Counted from the stretch's first letter, positions 36,968-45,934 are shown. The stretch is DNA of 64,000 nucleotides from Devosia sp. Root436 (GCF_001426345.1 NZ_LMEM01000011.1:335643-399642); one strand, 5' to 3'. The notes: generated from the letters alone by a model not told the origin. Numbers and translations: made by a program.

Positions 36968-37462
36968 TCAGGGGGTGGGGGCGCCGTTGGTCCAGGTGAC
37001 CTGCTCGCCATTGAGCGGAATGACCGAGAGGCTCATCTTGCCCGAGCCCTGCTGGATTTCGCGGGCATGGGCCAGATAGACCAAGGCATTGTTGGCGGCG
37101 TCGTAGACGCGGGTGACGCGCAGCGACTTCCAGATCAGCGAGCGGCCTTCCTTGAAGATTTCCTCGCCGCCGGCGCGGGTATTGATATCGCCGATGGTGA
37201 TGGGGCCGGTAACCGAGCAATCGAGCGCCGAATAGGAGGGGTCCTCGAACCAGTTGCCCTGGCTGATGCGATCGATGAAGGAGCGGTTGAAATAGGCCAG
37301 ATGGCAGGTGACGCCAGCCACTTCCGGATCGGCCACCGCATCGATGGAAATATCATTGCCGGTCCAATCGACCCCGACATTGCCCACCTCGCGACTATCG
37401 CCGCAGGCAGCAAGGGTGACGGCGAGGACGCCAGCGGTGGCGAGGGCGGCGAGGCGGTTCAT
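36968..37462 (-). CDS. CreA-family lipoprotein
   Basis: A 164-residue CreA-like protein. Family features are ISIDAVADPEVAGVTCHLAYF, the second cysteine in ALDCSVTGPI, and GGEEIFKEGRSLIWKSLRVTRVYD. The N-terminus carries a signal peptide ending in the lipobox LAAC, so unlike E. coli CreA it is probably lipid-anchored. The start at 37462 is chosen for the AGGAG site upstream. The function of CreA is not established. Confidence 0.88.
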   Translation of the reverse strand: MNRLAALATAGVLAVTLAACGDSREVGNVGVDWTGNDISIDAVADPEVAGVTCHLAYFNRSFIDRISQGNWFEDPSYSALDCSVTGPITIGDINTRAGGEEIFKEGRSLIWKSLRVTRVYDAANNALVYLAHAREIQQGSGKMSLSVIPLNGEQVTWTNGAPTP

Positions 37463-37520
37463 GGGCGGGCTCCTGGTTGCGGGCATTAGATGGCCCTGCT
37501 CCTCCCCCGGCGCAAGACGC

Positions 37521-38321
37521 TCAGTAGCGATTTTCGCGCAGGTGGCGCTCGAGCAGCCGCACCAGCAGGGACAGCGAGATGGTCATGGTGAGGTAGAGGA
37601 AGGCCACGACATTGTAGGTTTCGAAGAACAGGAACGAGCCGGAGGAATAGACCTTGCCGAGCTGGGTGATGTCCTGCACGCCCAGGGCCGAAACGAGGGC
37701 GGAATCCTTGATCATCGAGACGAAGTCGTTGGCGAGCGGCGGCAATATCGTGCGCAGGGCCTGGGGGAAGGTGACGAGGCGGAAGCATTTCCAGCGGGAA
37801 AGGCCGAGCGAGCGCGCCGCTTCGAGCTGGCCGCGATCGACCGATTCTATCCCCGCGCGGAAAATCTCGGCGATAAAGGCAGAATAGCAGATGGTGAGCG
37901 CCACGATGGCGCGCCAGACGAAATCGAACTGGCGGATGGTGACCACTGTATCGAAGGGCTGCAGCAGCCAGTTGAGCCCGGCCACCATGCCCGGCGCGCC
38001 GACAAAGGCGACGTAGAACAGGAAGACCAGCACCGGGATGCCGCGGATGATTTCCACGTAGAAGGTGGCGATCTCGCGCAGGATGCGGTTGTTCGAGGTG
38101 CGGGCCAGGGCGACGAGCAGGCCCATCAGCGTGGCGGCAAAGAAGGCGACGAGGGTGACCCAGATGGTGGTGGCGACGCCGCCGGAGAGGGCGCGGAAAA
38201 TCTGGGAATAGCCGGCATCATTGGTGATGGCCCAGAGGCCGATGACGAAAAGCAGCCCGATGGCGAGCAACCACCAGGGGATACGGGCGAGGATGGAGGG
38301 ACGGCGGGGGATGTAGGTCAT
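37521..38321 (-). CDS. Polar amino-acid ABC permease (HisM/GlnP type)
   Basis: A 266-residue permease with the amino-acid family pattern: [17 protein letters not shown] as first core helix, [16 protein letters not shown], and coupling loop [24 protein letters not shown]. The ATG at 38321 is the most family-like start, although its ribosome site is weak. It pairs with the binding protein at 38540-39343. No ATPase or second permease is encoded nearby, so either this permease is a homodimer or it shares components encoded elsewhere. Confidence 0.92.
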   Translation of the reverse strand: MTYIPRRPSILARIPWWLLAIGLLFVIGLWAITNDAGYSQIFRALSGGVATTIWVTLVAFFAATLMGLLVALARTSNNRILREIATFYVEIIRGIPVLVFLFYVAFVGAPGMVAGLNWLLQPFDTVVTIRQFDFVWRAIVALTICYSAFIAEIFRAGIESVDRGQLEAARSLGLSRWKCFRLVTFPQALRTILPPLANDFVSMIKDSALVSALGVQDITQLGKVYSSGSFLFFETYNVVAFLYLTMTISLSLLVRLLERHLRENRY

Positions 38322-38354
38322 GGACTTCTTATTTGTTCCTCGACCTCTCAGTCG

Positions 38355-38495
38355 TTCTTCCCTCCCCTTTGAGGGGAGGGAATGAGGAAGGGGGTCCCTT
38401 GATGAGCCACAAAGCCACCCCCTCCCCAGCTTTGCCAAGGCCCCTGCGGGCCTGGCGCCGCTACCCTCCCCTCAAGGGGGAGGGTGGGCAGGAAG
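38355..38495. repeat. Intergenic CCCTCCCC-rich palindromic repeat
   Basis: CCCTCCCCTTTGAGGGGAGGG forms a near-perfect hairpin at 38360-38380. A second stem (CTACCCTCCCCTCAAGGGGG) closes the element. It is similar in flavour to the units at 32101-32250 and fills the gap between binding protein and permease genes. Confidence 0.6.
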
Positions 38496-38539
38496 CCGAT
38501 AGAGTGGGTCACCGTCCCCAGTGTGAGAGCTCAGCAAGG

Positions 38540-39343
38540 CTACTGCGCCGAATTGTACTCGTAGAACCACTTCTGCTGGATGGTGTCCATGGTGCCGTCG
38601 GCCTTGATCTGGGCCAGGGCGGCGTTGATGGGGGCGACGAGGTCGGAGCCGGGAGTAAGGATGAAGCCGAAATCCTCGGTGCCGAGGGGCTCGCCGATGA
38701 TTTTGAAGGCGCCGGGATTGGCGCCGATATAGCCATTGGCCGAGGTCTGATCCATCAGCACGGTATCGACGTCGCCGGCCTGCAGGGCCGCGACCGAGGT
38801 TCCGAACGTGTCGAACAGCTTGATGCGCGGATTGGCCTCGTCGCCGTCGAGAACATTGTAGACGGCGACGTAGAAATTGGTGGTGCCGGCCTGGGCGCCG
38901 ACCAGATTGGCCGGATCGGCGGCGAAGGTTGCGGCGTCGGTGAAGCGGGTCTCGTCGGCGCGCACCAGCATCAGCTGCTGGGAGGTGAGGTATGAATCGG
39001 AAAAATCGATTTGGCTCTTGCGCTCGTCATTGATGGTGATGCCATCCATCCCGACCTCAAACTGGCCGTCGCGCACCGCCTGGATCATCACGTCCCAGCT
39101 CGACAGCTGCCAATCGACCTTGGCATTGAGGCGCTTGGCGATCTCGTTGAAGAGATCGTATTCAAGCCCGATGCCTTCGCCAGTCGCCGGATCGGCGAAA
39201 TTGAGCGGCACATAGGCATTTTCAGTGACGGCAATGATGGTGCGGCCACCGAGATCGGGCAGCGCATCCTGCGCCTGGGCGGCGGGCAGGCCGAGAGCAG
39301 CAAGGGCCGTGGCAACGGCGAGGAATTTTGTGAATGAAGGCAT
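38540..39343 (-). CDS. Polar amino-acid ABC substrate-binding protein
   Basis: A 267-residue SBP_bac_3 protein. The signal peptide is MPSFTKFLAVATALAALGLP plus AAQA. The mature part has IIAVTENAYVPLNFADPATGEGIGLEYDLFNEIAKRL, WDVMIQAVRDGQFEVGMDGITI and IGEPLGTEDFGFIL. The ligand is probably an amino acid or small amine. It is first in a two-gene operon with the HisM-type permease; a repeat-containing 218-bp gap separates them. Confidence 0.93.
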   Translation of the reverse strand: MPSFTKFLAVATALAALGLPAAQAQDALPDLGGRTIIAVTENAYVPLNFADPATGEGIGLEYDLFNEIAKRLNAKVDWQLSSWDVMIQAVRDGQFEVGMDGITINDERKSQIDFSDSYLTSQQLMLVRADETRFTDAATFAADPANLVGAQAGTTNFYVAVYNVLDGDEANPRIKLFDTFGTSVAALQAGDVDTVLMDQTSANGYIGANPGAFKIIGEPLGTEDFGFILTPGSDLVAPINAALAQIKADGTMDTIQQKWFYEYNSAQ

Positions 39344-39413
39344 GAGGCGGCAGTCTCCCAGTCAATGTTTTGCCGGGAGACTAGAGCATTCGGTCGAAGC
39401 TTGGAAATGGGCT

Positions 39414-39782
39414 TTATGCCTCGTCGCTGACCGGCGCGTCGGGTCCCCGGGTCTGCAGCGACTCGATGGCATTCCTGGCCGAGGCCTTGGACGTATAGGT
39501 TTCGGTGCGGACCATGGTTTCGCCATTGCCGGCGACGAAGCGCACGAAATGCTGGCCATCCTTGGAGGCAACGATCTCGAAGCGGTATCCGGAACCGGTC
39601 TCGTCCTTGGAGAGATCGACCGTGGCAGCGCCCGGCGCATTCTTCTTCAGAGACTCGATGGCCGACTTGGCGCTGGCTTTGGCCTTGTAATTCTCGGACC
39701 AGAAAATCTTCTCGCTGTTATAGGAGAAATCGAATTTGAACTGATCGTTGGCGGCCGGGGTAATGTTGAACTTGTGTGCCAT
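39414..39782 (-). CDS. YegP-family (DUF1508) protein
   Basis: A 122-residue protein built of two DUF1508 repeats, each with a FxF strand, an SENYKAKASAKSAIESLKKNA or TETYTSKASARNAIESLQTRG helix segment and a short turn. The two halves (about residues 5-55 and 60-112) are clearly related. It is small, soluble and without known function. It stands alone with 71 bp to the next gene. Confidence 0.88.
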   Translation of the reverse strand: MAHKFNITPAANDQFKFDFSYNSEKIFWSENYKAKASAKSAIESLKKNAPGAATVDLSKDETGSGYRFEIVASKDGQHFVRFVAGNGETMVRTETYTSKASARNAIESLQTRGPDAPVSDEA

Positions 39783-39874
39783 GACGCTGGGACTCCTCTT
39801 CGGCAGCCGCGACCCGGCCGCTCTCGCAAGGGTAGCTTAGCGGCACGGGAGCAGAAGGGAAGCCCTCTGGTGCG

Positions 39875-40183
39875 TCAGGATATTTCCGGGCTGTTGCCGG
39901 AGGCGCGATCGATATGGCCCAGGTCGCGGTCGGGATCGATGCGGTCGCGCACCAGTTGTTTCAGCTGCTTCACGTCGGGAAAACCACCGTCGCGCTTGCG
40001 CTCCCAGACCAGCTCTCCATCGAGATGAATTTCGAAAATACCGCCGGTGCCGGGCAGCAGGGTCACCGCCCCTATTTCGAGGCTGAAGGTAGACAGCACT
40101 TCCTGCGCCATCCAGGCCGAGCGCAGCAGCCAGTTGCACTGGGTGCAATAGGCGATGGTGAGGCTTGGTCCGCCTTCGGCCAT
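39875..40183 (-). CDS. SelT/SelW/SelH-family (Rdx) selenoprotein-like protein
   Basis: A 102-residue thioredoxin-like protein. The redox motif CTQCNW lies near residue 13, with cysteines in both positions rather than selenocysteine, and GTGGIFEIHLDGELVWERKRDGGFPDVKQLKQLVRDRI is the family core. The start is ATG at 40183 or GTG at 40186, immediately after the TGA of the cyclic-nucleotide-fold gene, so the two are coupled. The role is presumed to be redox; its partner is unknown. Confidence 0.88.
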   Translation of the reverse strand: MAEGGPSLTIAYCTQCNWLLRSAWMAQEVLSTFSLEIGAVTLLPGTGGIFEIHLDGELVWERKRDGGFPDVKQLKQLVRDRIDPDRDLGHIDRASGNSPEIS

Positions 40184-40186
40184 CAC

Positions 40187-40648
40187 TCAGGCCTTCTTGC
40201 GCTTCTTGAGGTCGGCCGGATCGACGAGACTCGCCAGGATCTGGTCGACCAGGTCGAGATCCTGCCGTTTGCCGGCGGCCTGCTGCTGCAGATCGACCAG
40301 GTAGGAGGTGGTGTAGTAAAGCCGCCGCGCCAGCATGGTGGCGATGTGCAGCGAGAATTCGGGGCGGGAATCGAGGAAGGTCAGTGCATCGGGGATTTCA
40401 TAGGCGGTGACCGCCGACAGCGCCTTGACCGTGGCCGAATGGGGCATGTCGAGCAAAACCGCCATTTCGCCGAAGATGGAGCCCGGCTCGTCGACATGGG
40501 TGACCTGGGTGCGCTCGCGGATGACTTCCACCTGCCCCTCGACCAAAACATAGAGCCGCCCGAAGCGCTCGCCTTCGGGCAGCATGACCGCGCCCGGCTT
40601 GAAGCTCACCTGCTTGAGCCCTTTGCAATATTCGAGAATGTCGGCCAT
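40187..40648 (-). CDS. Cyclic-nucleotide-binding-fold protein without DNA-binding domain
   Basis: A 153-residue stand-alone Crp-type beta-roll. The fold is visible in FKPGAVMLPEGERFGRLYVLVEGQVEVI and GSIFGEMAVLLDMPHSATVKA. In cAMP-binding members the phosphate-binding cassette has Arg before SAT; here it is His (PHSAT), so nucleotide binding is doubtful. There is no HTH; the C-terminus is a helix and a basic KKRKKA tail. The ATG at 40648 follows GGAGGTG. It is translated together with the SelW-like gene. Confidence 0.83.
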   Translation of the reverse strand: MADILEYCKGLKQVSFKPGAVMLPEGERFGRLYVLVEGQVEVIRERTQVTHVDEPGSIFGEMAVLLDMPHSATVKALSAVTAYEIPDALTFLDSRPEFSLHIATMLARRLYYTTSYLVDLQQQAAGKRQDLDLVDQILASLVDPADLKKRKKA

Positions 40649-40753
40649 CTGCACCTCCGCCTGCCGGCTCTCTATATCGCGCAACGTGCTGAGCGGTCAA
40701 AAGCAAAGCCGCCCGGCGCGAACCGGGCGGCTGGACCAGGCGGGGTGGATGGA

Positions 40754-41392
40754 TCAGTTGATCCAGACCACCGTGCGGTTGGATTGATCGACCAGGGCCG
40801 GGCGATCGCCGAGATAGACATAGCCATAGTGCGAATCGGGGATGGTCGAAATCGCCGTGCCGTCGGGCAGGACATAGCCGACCACCGCATCGCCTTCGAC
40901 CTGGACCGGAGTCACCGGATTGGCCACGGCGAAATCGGCGGCTACCTGCGGCACGAGATAGCCCGGCGACTGCACCAGGGCGCGGCTTTCAAGATCGACG
41001 ATCCAGACGCGGTCATTGGCATAGACATAGCCATAGGTCGCGTCGCCCTCGATGGGGTAGATGGTCACGTCGGCCGGGACGACGAAGCCGATATCGGCGC
41101 TGCCGTCGAAATAGATGGGCTCGACCGGATGGGCCGCGACATAATCGATGGACGAGGTGGCGATGCCCGCTTCGGCGCCGATGGTGGCGCCGGCAAAGCC
41201 GCCGATGACAGCGCCGATGGGGCCGCCAAGCAGGCCGCCGATCACGGCGCCGGTGGTGCCGCCGCCGGTGGCGCCGATGACGGCGCCGGCTTCAGCATCG
41301 GACTGGACGCCGACAACCTTGTCCTGCGCGAAAGCGGGGATTGCAGCGGCGAGCGAAAGCGCGGCCACGGAGGCCAGGAGAATTTTCTTCAT
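40754..41392 (-). CDS. DUF1236 protein with glycine-zipper segment
   Basis: A 212-residue exported protein. The signal peptide is MKKILLASVAALSLAAAIP plus AFA. A glycine-zipper stretch (residues about 35-75, repeated GAVIGG units) is followed by three tandem DUF1236-like repeats, each containing an I(P/Y)xxxxYGYVY-type strand. DUF1236 proteins are typical of Hyphomicrobiales cell envelopes and have no assigned function. It probably resides in the periplasm or outer membrane. Confidence 0.85.
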   Translation of the reverse strand: MKKILLASVAALSLAAAIPAFAQDKVVGVQSDAEAGAVIGATGGGTTGAVIGGLLGGPIGAVIGGFAGATIGAEAGIATSSIDYVAAHPVEPIYFDGSADIGFVVPADVTIYPIEGDATYGYVYANDRVWIVDLESRALVQSPGYLVPQVAADFAVANPVTPVQVEGDAVVGYVLPDGTAISTIPDSHYGYVYLGDRPALVDQSNRTVVWIN

Positions 41393-41566
41393 TTTTGTGT
41401 CCTTTCACGGAGTGGCACAGGCCACTCATTGCGGATGCGCAAACCTCTACGGATCGCAAGTGCGACCCCGGGGTCCACGCCATTTCCGCCCCGTGATCTG
41501 ACAACGGGACTATGCGCCCTTCGTTCCGCGCGGGGATAAATCCGGCCCGCACCTGTGGCCGATGGG

Positions 41567-42031
<465 letters not shown>

Positions 42032-42067
42032 GATGGCACAATCGGCAATAGCGGGGATAGAGCGGGC

Positions 42068-42265
42068 TCAGGGATGGGCGAGCTGCTGCAGATCGTTTTC
42101 GGAGACGATGCGCAGATGCGTCTCGGCCTTGGCCTGGACCTTGTATTGCACGGCATGGCCCTCATAGGGCAGCAAGGCGACGATCTGGCATTCGCCGGCG
42201 CGGCGATTGGAACTGCCGCGATTGGGCAGCAGATCGAGCGTCTGGCCGATTTTGTATTTGTGCAT
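42068..42265 (-). CDS. Small conserved hypothetical protein
   Basis: A 65-residue soluble protein starting MHKYKIGQTLDLLPNRG, with RRAGECQIVALLPYEGHAVQYKV and ETHLRIVSENDL. The beta-rich pattern resembles small SH3-like or KOW-like domains, but this is not a family assignment. It lies 36 bp upstream of the glutathione peroxidase gene, same strand; GGAG precedes the start. Confidence 0.7.
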   Translation of the reverse strand: MHKYKIGQTLDLLPNRGSSNRRAGECQIVALLPYEGHAVQYKVQAKAETHLRIVSENDLQQLAHP

Positions 42266-42360
42266 GGGGAGGCTCCGTTCCGGCTGGAGGACTAGACCAT
42301 CCGGCCCTTGGCTTTGCGCCAGTATATACCCTTTGCCGGCGCAACGGGGATTTAATCGCG

Positions 42361-42479
42361 CGGAAGCGCCGGACAGCGCGGGCGCTTCCGGGGACAGGGC
42401 AGCAAGGCGGGCCCCGAGGCGGTTTTCGCCCCTGAGTAGTTTTTAATGAGACGGAAACCGCCTCGGGGCGCCGGTTTTT
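42361..42479. other. Two strong inverted repeats in a 340-bp gap
   Basis: The gap 42266-42605 has no convincing gene. It contains a perfect 10-bp stem (CGGAAGCGCC / GGCGCTTCCG, 10-base loop) at 42361-42390 and a perfect 15-bp inverted repeat (GCCCCGAGGCGGTTT / AAACCGCCTCGGGGC) at 42411-42469 with a 29-base loop, followed on the plus strand by GGTTTTT. It could be a small RNA with terminator or a mobile palindromic repeat. Confidence 0.5.
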
Positions 42480-42605
42480 GGAACTGTACGGGGGGTCGCG
42501 CACACGCTTCCGCCCGGACTCGAACCTGTGCGAGCAGCGAAGCCGCACCCGGCTCCCCCGCCACTGTTCGCTGCAGGCCGCCCATGCGGAGGGATGGGCA
42601 TGAAT

Positions 42606-43250
42606 TTACTCGAACAGGCGCAGGCGGGGATAAGTTTTCTGCCACTCGGCCTCTACCGCGGCCAGCGGCCGGCTTTCCCGCTCGGTTTGGCGGCCAGCGC
42701 GGAAGCCATTGTAGAAATCGCGCAGGCGCAGGTTGGTGAAGCGCTCGTCCAGCTTGACGCGGATGGCGTTCAAATCGTCGCGCTTGAACTTGAGGGCCGC
42801 GGCAGGCGGCTTGAGCCGCATGATCGGCAGGTAGCCGGCATGGAGATGCCAGATGCGGCAGTTGAAGCGCTCATCCCAGGTGGTGTGGTGGCTCTCCCAG
42901 CTTTCGAGCGCCGCCAGGGCCCGGCCGAGCTGGACGGCAAGGCCCGCCAAATCCGGCGCGGCGACCGGCAGGCGCTCGCCGCGCTGGCGGATGAACTCGG
43001 CACAATCGCTGAGCAGGCCTTCGGCACTGATGCGCAGGGCATCGGAGACGGGCGCGGTGGGCTTCTTTGCGCCGAGCGCGATCGTGTCCTTGTGCAGGGC
43101 GGCGAGGCTCAGCCAGAGCGCCTCATGCCGCTCGGCCTGGGGCTTGGTGGTATAGCCTTCACGCGGTGGCGGGCTATTGGGCGCAGCCTGCGCCGCAGGC
43201 TGGCCTTGAGCGCCGGGCGCGAAAGGCGGGTGGCTGGTTTGTGTGGTCAT
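42606..43250 (-). CDS. Hypothetical protein
   Basis: A 214-residue soluble protein. The first 35 residues are Pro/Ala/Gln-rich and probably disordered; the rest is helical and charged (ALWLSLAALHKDTIALG, WDERFNCRIWHLHAGYLPIMR, WQKTYPRLRLFE). No family recognised. The high-GC codon use is like the chromosome, unlike the adjacent 43321-46502 segment, so it probably marks the left edge of that island. Confidence 0.65.
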   Translation of the reverse strand: MTTQTSHPPFAPGAQGQPAAQAAPNSPPPREGYTTKPQAERHEALWLSLAALHKDTIALGAKKPTAPVSDALRISAEGLLSDCAEFIRQRGERLPVAAPDLAGLAVQLGRALAALESWESHHTTWDERFNCRIWHLHAGYLPIMRLKPPAAALKFKRDDLNAIRVKLDERFTNLRLRDFYNGFRAGRQTERESRPLAAVEAEWQKTYPRLRLFE

Positions 43251-43320
43251 GGTTTTTCCTGTGCGGCGGGATGCCGGACAGGAGAGGGTAAGGCGGGGTG
43301 GAGGGGCGGGGATTATTTTT

Positions 43321-44868
43321 TCAGCTTGTTAAAGCCACGATCGCCCCCGTGAACGTAGATAGAGCCGCAAGCTCAACCTCCAAGTAGGACGGATATGCCG
43401 CATCCAACATAGGTTTGGGAACGTCCTCTTCGTCGATCCACCGCCGAGCCATTCCTGATTTGTTTTTTCGCCGAGCTTTCTGAAAGATGTCGCGATATCG
43501 ATACGGCGATATGCCAAGGAACGGAATAAAGGACACTTTTCCGGGCACCTCGCTTTCGATTGCCACCTCATTGGCATGCAAATCTCGAGCCTTACTTTTG
43601 GGGTAAGGCTCAATATAGACGACCTTTTTTATGCCCGCGGCGAGCAAATGCTTTGTGCAGTTGTGGCATGGAAAGGTTGTGCAATAAAGCGTAGCACCTT
43701 TGACGCTCTTACCTAATCTAGCGGCGTCACAGACAGCGCACATCTCTGCGTGAACAATACGACCGAACTCGGTTAGATCGAGGAGTGCTGAACCCAGAAG
43801 AGCTCCAGTGCCGTCGTTCCGCTTTAAGTCTTCGGCTGTTGGCTTCTTACAGAGCGCTTCCAATAAGGTGGCTGGGGTGCCGTGCTGCTTGGCGGTGTTA
43901 GATAGCAGATTGGCCTTTTCCAGGCGCTCTAGAACCTCTCGCAGCACCTCCTTCTTCATCGCGTCATTTGGGTCATGGCCCAACACTACATCGCGAAAAT
44001 CCGGCTCTTCTCCATCCCAATATGTGCCACCAAACGCTTTGGGAACCTCATTACAGCCCTGCGTGATTACTTCGCCATCGTCGGAAAAGATGGCAGCACC
44101 AACCTGCCGCGACAAGTCTGATGATCTCAAAGACGCGGATTTAGCCGCATACATTCCATATTCGTCTTTGCTTGGAGCTGTATCGGTCCTCCCGAAGAAC
44201 GCTTGAACGAATCGATGGAGCTTGTCGTCCATCTCTTTTTTGTTGATACCGTCAATGAACACATCCCCCAAATGAAACGTGTCGCGCAGATGCTGTCCCG
44301 TGTCGGCCCCCTCCTCCGCGTCTCTGTCGATCAGCTCTTCGGTACGAGAGGCTATTTCGCTGGAAGTGGTGTTTGTAGGCAGCGTTCGTTTGAGGCGCTC
44401 GCTGATGATGTTTCGCCTATCCGCGTCTGCGCCGTAGGCCGAAATGAGGATGAATTGTTTCCCGTAAATCTGGCGCAGTAGCTGCACCTCCTGGGGACGC
44501 TTAAGCTGACGAATGATGTATGCGACCCCCGGAGGAATGACCTCAGCGTCCTGCGTGTGGGAGATACGGAGTTGTCGTAGCTCCCTAACGGCTATGCGCG
44601 CCAGCACCGAGGGCTCAGCAAACAACTCGCATAACGCGTTGGCGTGGTTGATCTTGTAAGAGATCACAGAGCCGAAATCCTGTTGCTGGGGTTTTTCAAC
44701 TCCAGATGGAAAATCGTCCAATAGGTTCGTAATTTTTATCGTGTGTGACTCATATCGAACAATGCGGAGTTCGTTCGCTAGGCTTTCGCAAATAGCGTCA
44801 ATATGAACGCCGATGGGAGCGGCGATGCCGAACACAAGCTCCGGAAACTCACTGCGAACCAAATTCAT
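43321..44868 (-). CDS. Anti-phage dCTP/dCMP deaminase (P-loop domain plus deaminase domain)
   Basis: A 515-residue two-domain protein. The N-terminal ~230 residues resemble a nucleotide-kinase-like P-loop domain whose loop GIAAPIG (14-20) lacks the usual GK[ST], as in the known family. The C-terminal zinc deaminase domain has HAE at 373-375 (His ligand, Glu375 proton shuttle) and PCHNC at 400-404 with Cys401/Cys404. This layout is that of the bacterial dCTP deaminases (AvcD-type) which deplete deoxycytidine nucleotides during phage infection. Codon use is visibly more A/T-rich than in its neighbours. No separate AvcI-like RNA could be recognised by eye. Confidence 0.87.
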   Translation of the reverse strand: MNLVRSEFPELVFGIAAPIGVHIDAICESLANELRIVRYESHTIKITNLLDDFPSGVEKPQQQDFGSVISYKINHANALCELFAEPSVLARIAVRELRQLRISHTQDAEVIPPGVAYIIRQLKRPQEVQLLRQIYGKQFILISAYGADADRRNIISERLKRTLPTNTTSSEIASRTEELIDRDAEEGADTGQHLRDTFHLGDVFIDGINKKEMDDKLHRFVQAFFGRTDTAPSKDEYGMYAAKSASLRSSDLSRQVGAAIFSDDGEVITQGCNEVPKAFGGTYWDGEEPDFRDVVLGHDPNDAMKKEVLREVLERLEKANLLSNTAKQHGTPATLLEALCKKPTAEDLKRNDGTGALLGSALLDLTEFGRIVHAEMCAVCDAARLGKSVKGATLYCTTFPCHNCTKHLLAAGIKKVVYIEPYPKSKARDLHANEVAIESEVPGKVSFIPFLGISPYRYRDIFQKARRKNKSGMARRWIDEEDVPKPMLDAAYPSYLEVELAALSTFTGAIVALTS

Positions 44869-44972
44869 GTCACTTCCAAGCCCAAGTTTTACGATCTAGG
44901 CCGCAAAAAGTAGCTCTGTAGGAACCTTTTTCGGCTTAAGGTGATTCGTCTTTGGCGACTGGAGAGCGATTC

Positions 44973-45164
44973 ATGGATGAAAAATCCCTATCCGAGGTCG
45001 AGTTGATTGAGCAGGCGGCCAAGAGGATGGCCAAGCGCCTCAGTTTGACCTATGTCACCGATCCAAACAAACGTAGTACTTTTGAGGCGTCGCAATCCGG
45101 CAGCTACGCTCGCTATGGCTATCCTCCTGGATCTGTAGAAACCACCGGTAGAAAACGAGCCTAG
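44973..45164 (+). CDS. Small hypothetical protein of the defence island
   Basis: A 63-residue hydrophilic protein starting MDEKSLSEVELIEQAAKRMAK, with GGAGAG upstream of the ATG at 44973. The N-terminal half looks like one amphipathic helix and the C-terminus is polar and Gly/Ser-rich. It diverges from the deaminase gene across 104 bp and ends at a strong terminator. No family recognised. Confidence 0.6.
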   Translation: MDEKSLSEVELIEQAAKRMAKRLSLTYVTDPNKRSTFEASQSGSYARYGYPPGSVETTGRKRA

Positions 45165-45176
45165 TAAAGCAGAAGA

Positions 45177-45199
45177 GTTGGCGCGGAGGCCGCGCCAAC
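45177..45199. terminator. Bidirectional terminator between two small genes
   Basis: A perfect 10-bp stem GTTGGCGCGG / CCGCGCCAAC with a 3-base loop, followed on the plus strand by TATTTCACTTTTT and on the minus strand by TCTTCT. It separates the convergent genes 44973-45164 and 45205-45339. Confidence 0.8.
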
Positions 45200-45204
45200 C
45201 TATT

Positions 45205-45339
45205 TCACTTTTTGTTCGGGCGCTGTGTCAATGCTGACGCAGCAATCTTTTTGATCTGTGCTGGCGTCACACTTTTAGGGTCGCGAAGCGCTTTTGAAGC
45301 AATGCTTCCCACCTTGCTGCCAGTACGTTCGTTGGCCAT
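45205..45339 (-). CDS. 44-residue conserved small basic protein
   Basis: A short gene reading MANERTGSKVGSIASKALRD, then PKSVTPAQIKKIAASALTQR and PNKK. GGAGG lies six bases upstream of the ATG at 45339. The pattern (KVxSxASKxLRDPK, then ASALTQR) is one I recognise from many small uncharacterised proteobacterial proteins, often near mobile or defence genes. The protein is basic and probably helical; no function is known. Confidence 0.7.
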   Translation of the reverse strand: MANERTGSKVGSIASKALRDPKSVTPAQIKKIAASALTQRPNKK

Positions 45340-45518
45340 AGAGGCCTCCGTGAAAGCCCTTCGAAGGGCGGCACATCCAGCACTTCTGTGATTTGACGGA
45401 GCAATCGGCCCTATATTAGGGTAACTTGGTCAAGTGTCGATTGCTTCGGCCGAGCTGGCTGGGCATGAGCTACGGCAGGGGAGTTGGGTTGCCGCCCGGC
45501 TCCCTTTTCGTCTGGGCA

Positions 45519-45773
45519 CTAAAGCCCGATGAATTCTCTTTCCTTGCGCGTTCCGGCTTCTTCTTTCCAAGCGCCAACATGCATTCCTGCTCGTTTTGCT
45601 TGGTCCGCAGCCGTCAAAAATTCGACCGCAAATCTCACTATGTCCGATTTGCTAATCTGACGCTCGGTCGCCAACCGCTCCAACTGCTCGTTTAAGCGTC
45701 TCGACAAATCAAGCGTCATTCTAACTCGCGCGGTCTCTCCTTCTGGTGTGGACGTTTCGATATCTTTTGGCAT
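45519..45773 (-). CDS. Ribbon-helix-helix-like DNA-binding protein
   Basis: An 84-residue protein. The segment RVRMTLDLSRRLNEQLERLATERQISKSDIVRFAVEFL (17-54) has the strand-helix-turn-helix layout of the CopG/MetJ RHH fold, in which ARVRMTLDL would form the DNA-contacting beta strand. The C-terminus has no toxin-antidote signature that I can identify, and no toxin gene sits next to it, so an antitoxin role is not supported. GGAAGAGCA precedes the start. Confidence 0.72.
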   Translation of the reverse strand: MPKDIETSTPEGETARVRMTLDLSRRLNEQLERLATERQISKSDIVRFAVEFLTAADQAKRAGMHVGAWKEEAGTRKEREFIGL

Positions 45774-45871
45774 TTGCTCTTCCTGCGACGCAGTACGAAG
45801 GGCTCACATCTGCTCATAAATTAATCCGTGTTTCCCTCGACTCGTCTGTTCCGTGTTAAGCTCGCAGCCGC

Positions 45872-45934
45872 TTAGCGGTGCGTGTTCTCGATGGCCAGGT
45901 AAGGCACGATAGGCAATTTCAGGGCATCCTTCAT
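45872..45934 (-). CDS. Possible 20-residue peptide
   Basis: An open frame MKDALKLPIVPYLAIENTHR with AAAGGAGA well placed upstream of the ATG at 45934. The length is too short to judge from coding statistics, and it could be a leader or chance. The wider gap 45774-46125 otherwise holds only the inverted repeat at 46072-46104; a 64-codon minus-strand frame across it (45804-45998) has no support. Confidence 0.3.
   Translation of the reverse strand: MKDALKLPIVPYLAIENTHR

Noticed and set aside
39914..41539. A 541-codon plus-strand open frame across the SelW, CNB and DUF1236 genes
   Set aside because: It spans three genes with clear families on the other strand and crosses their intergenic gaps, so it is not a gene.
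42495..42535. A GGTTCGAGTCC T-loop-like motif on the minus strand suggesting a tRNA
   Set aside because: The flanking bases do not form a T-stem, and no acceptor, D-arm or anticodon arm can be built around it.
45426..45695. An 89-codon plus-strand open frame antisense to the RHH-like gene
   Set aside because: No ribosome site or recognisable fold, while the minus-strand RHH pattern with its ribosome site is clear.
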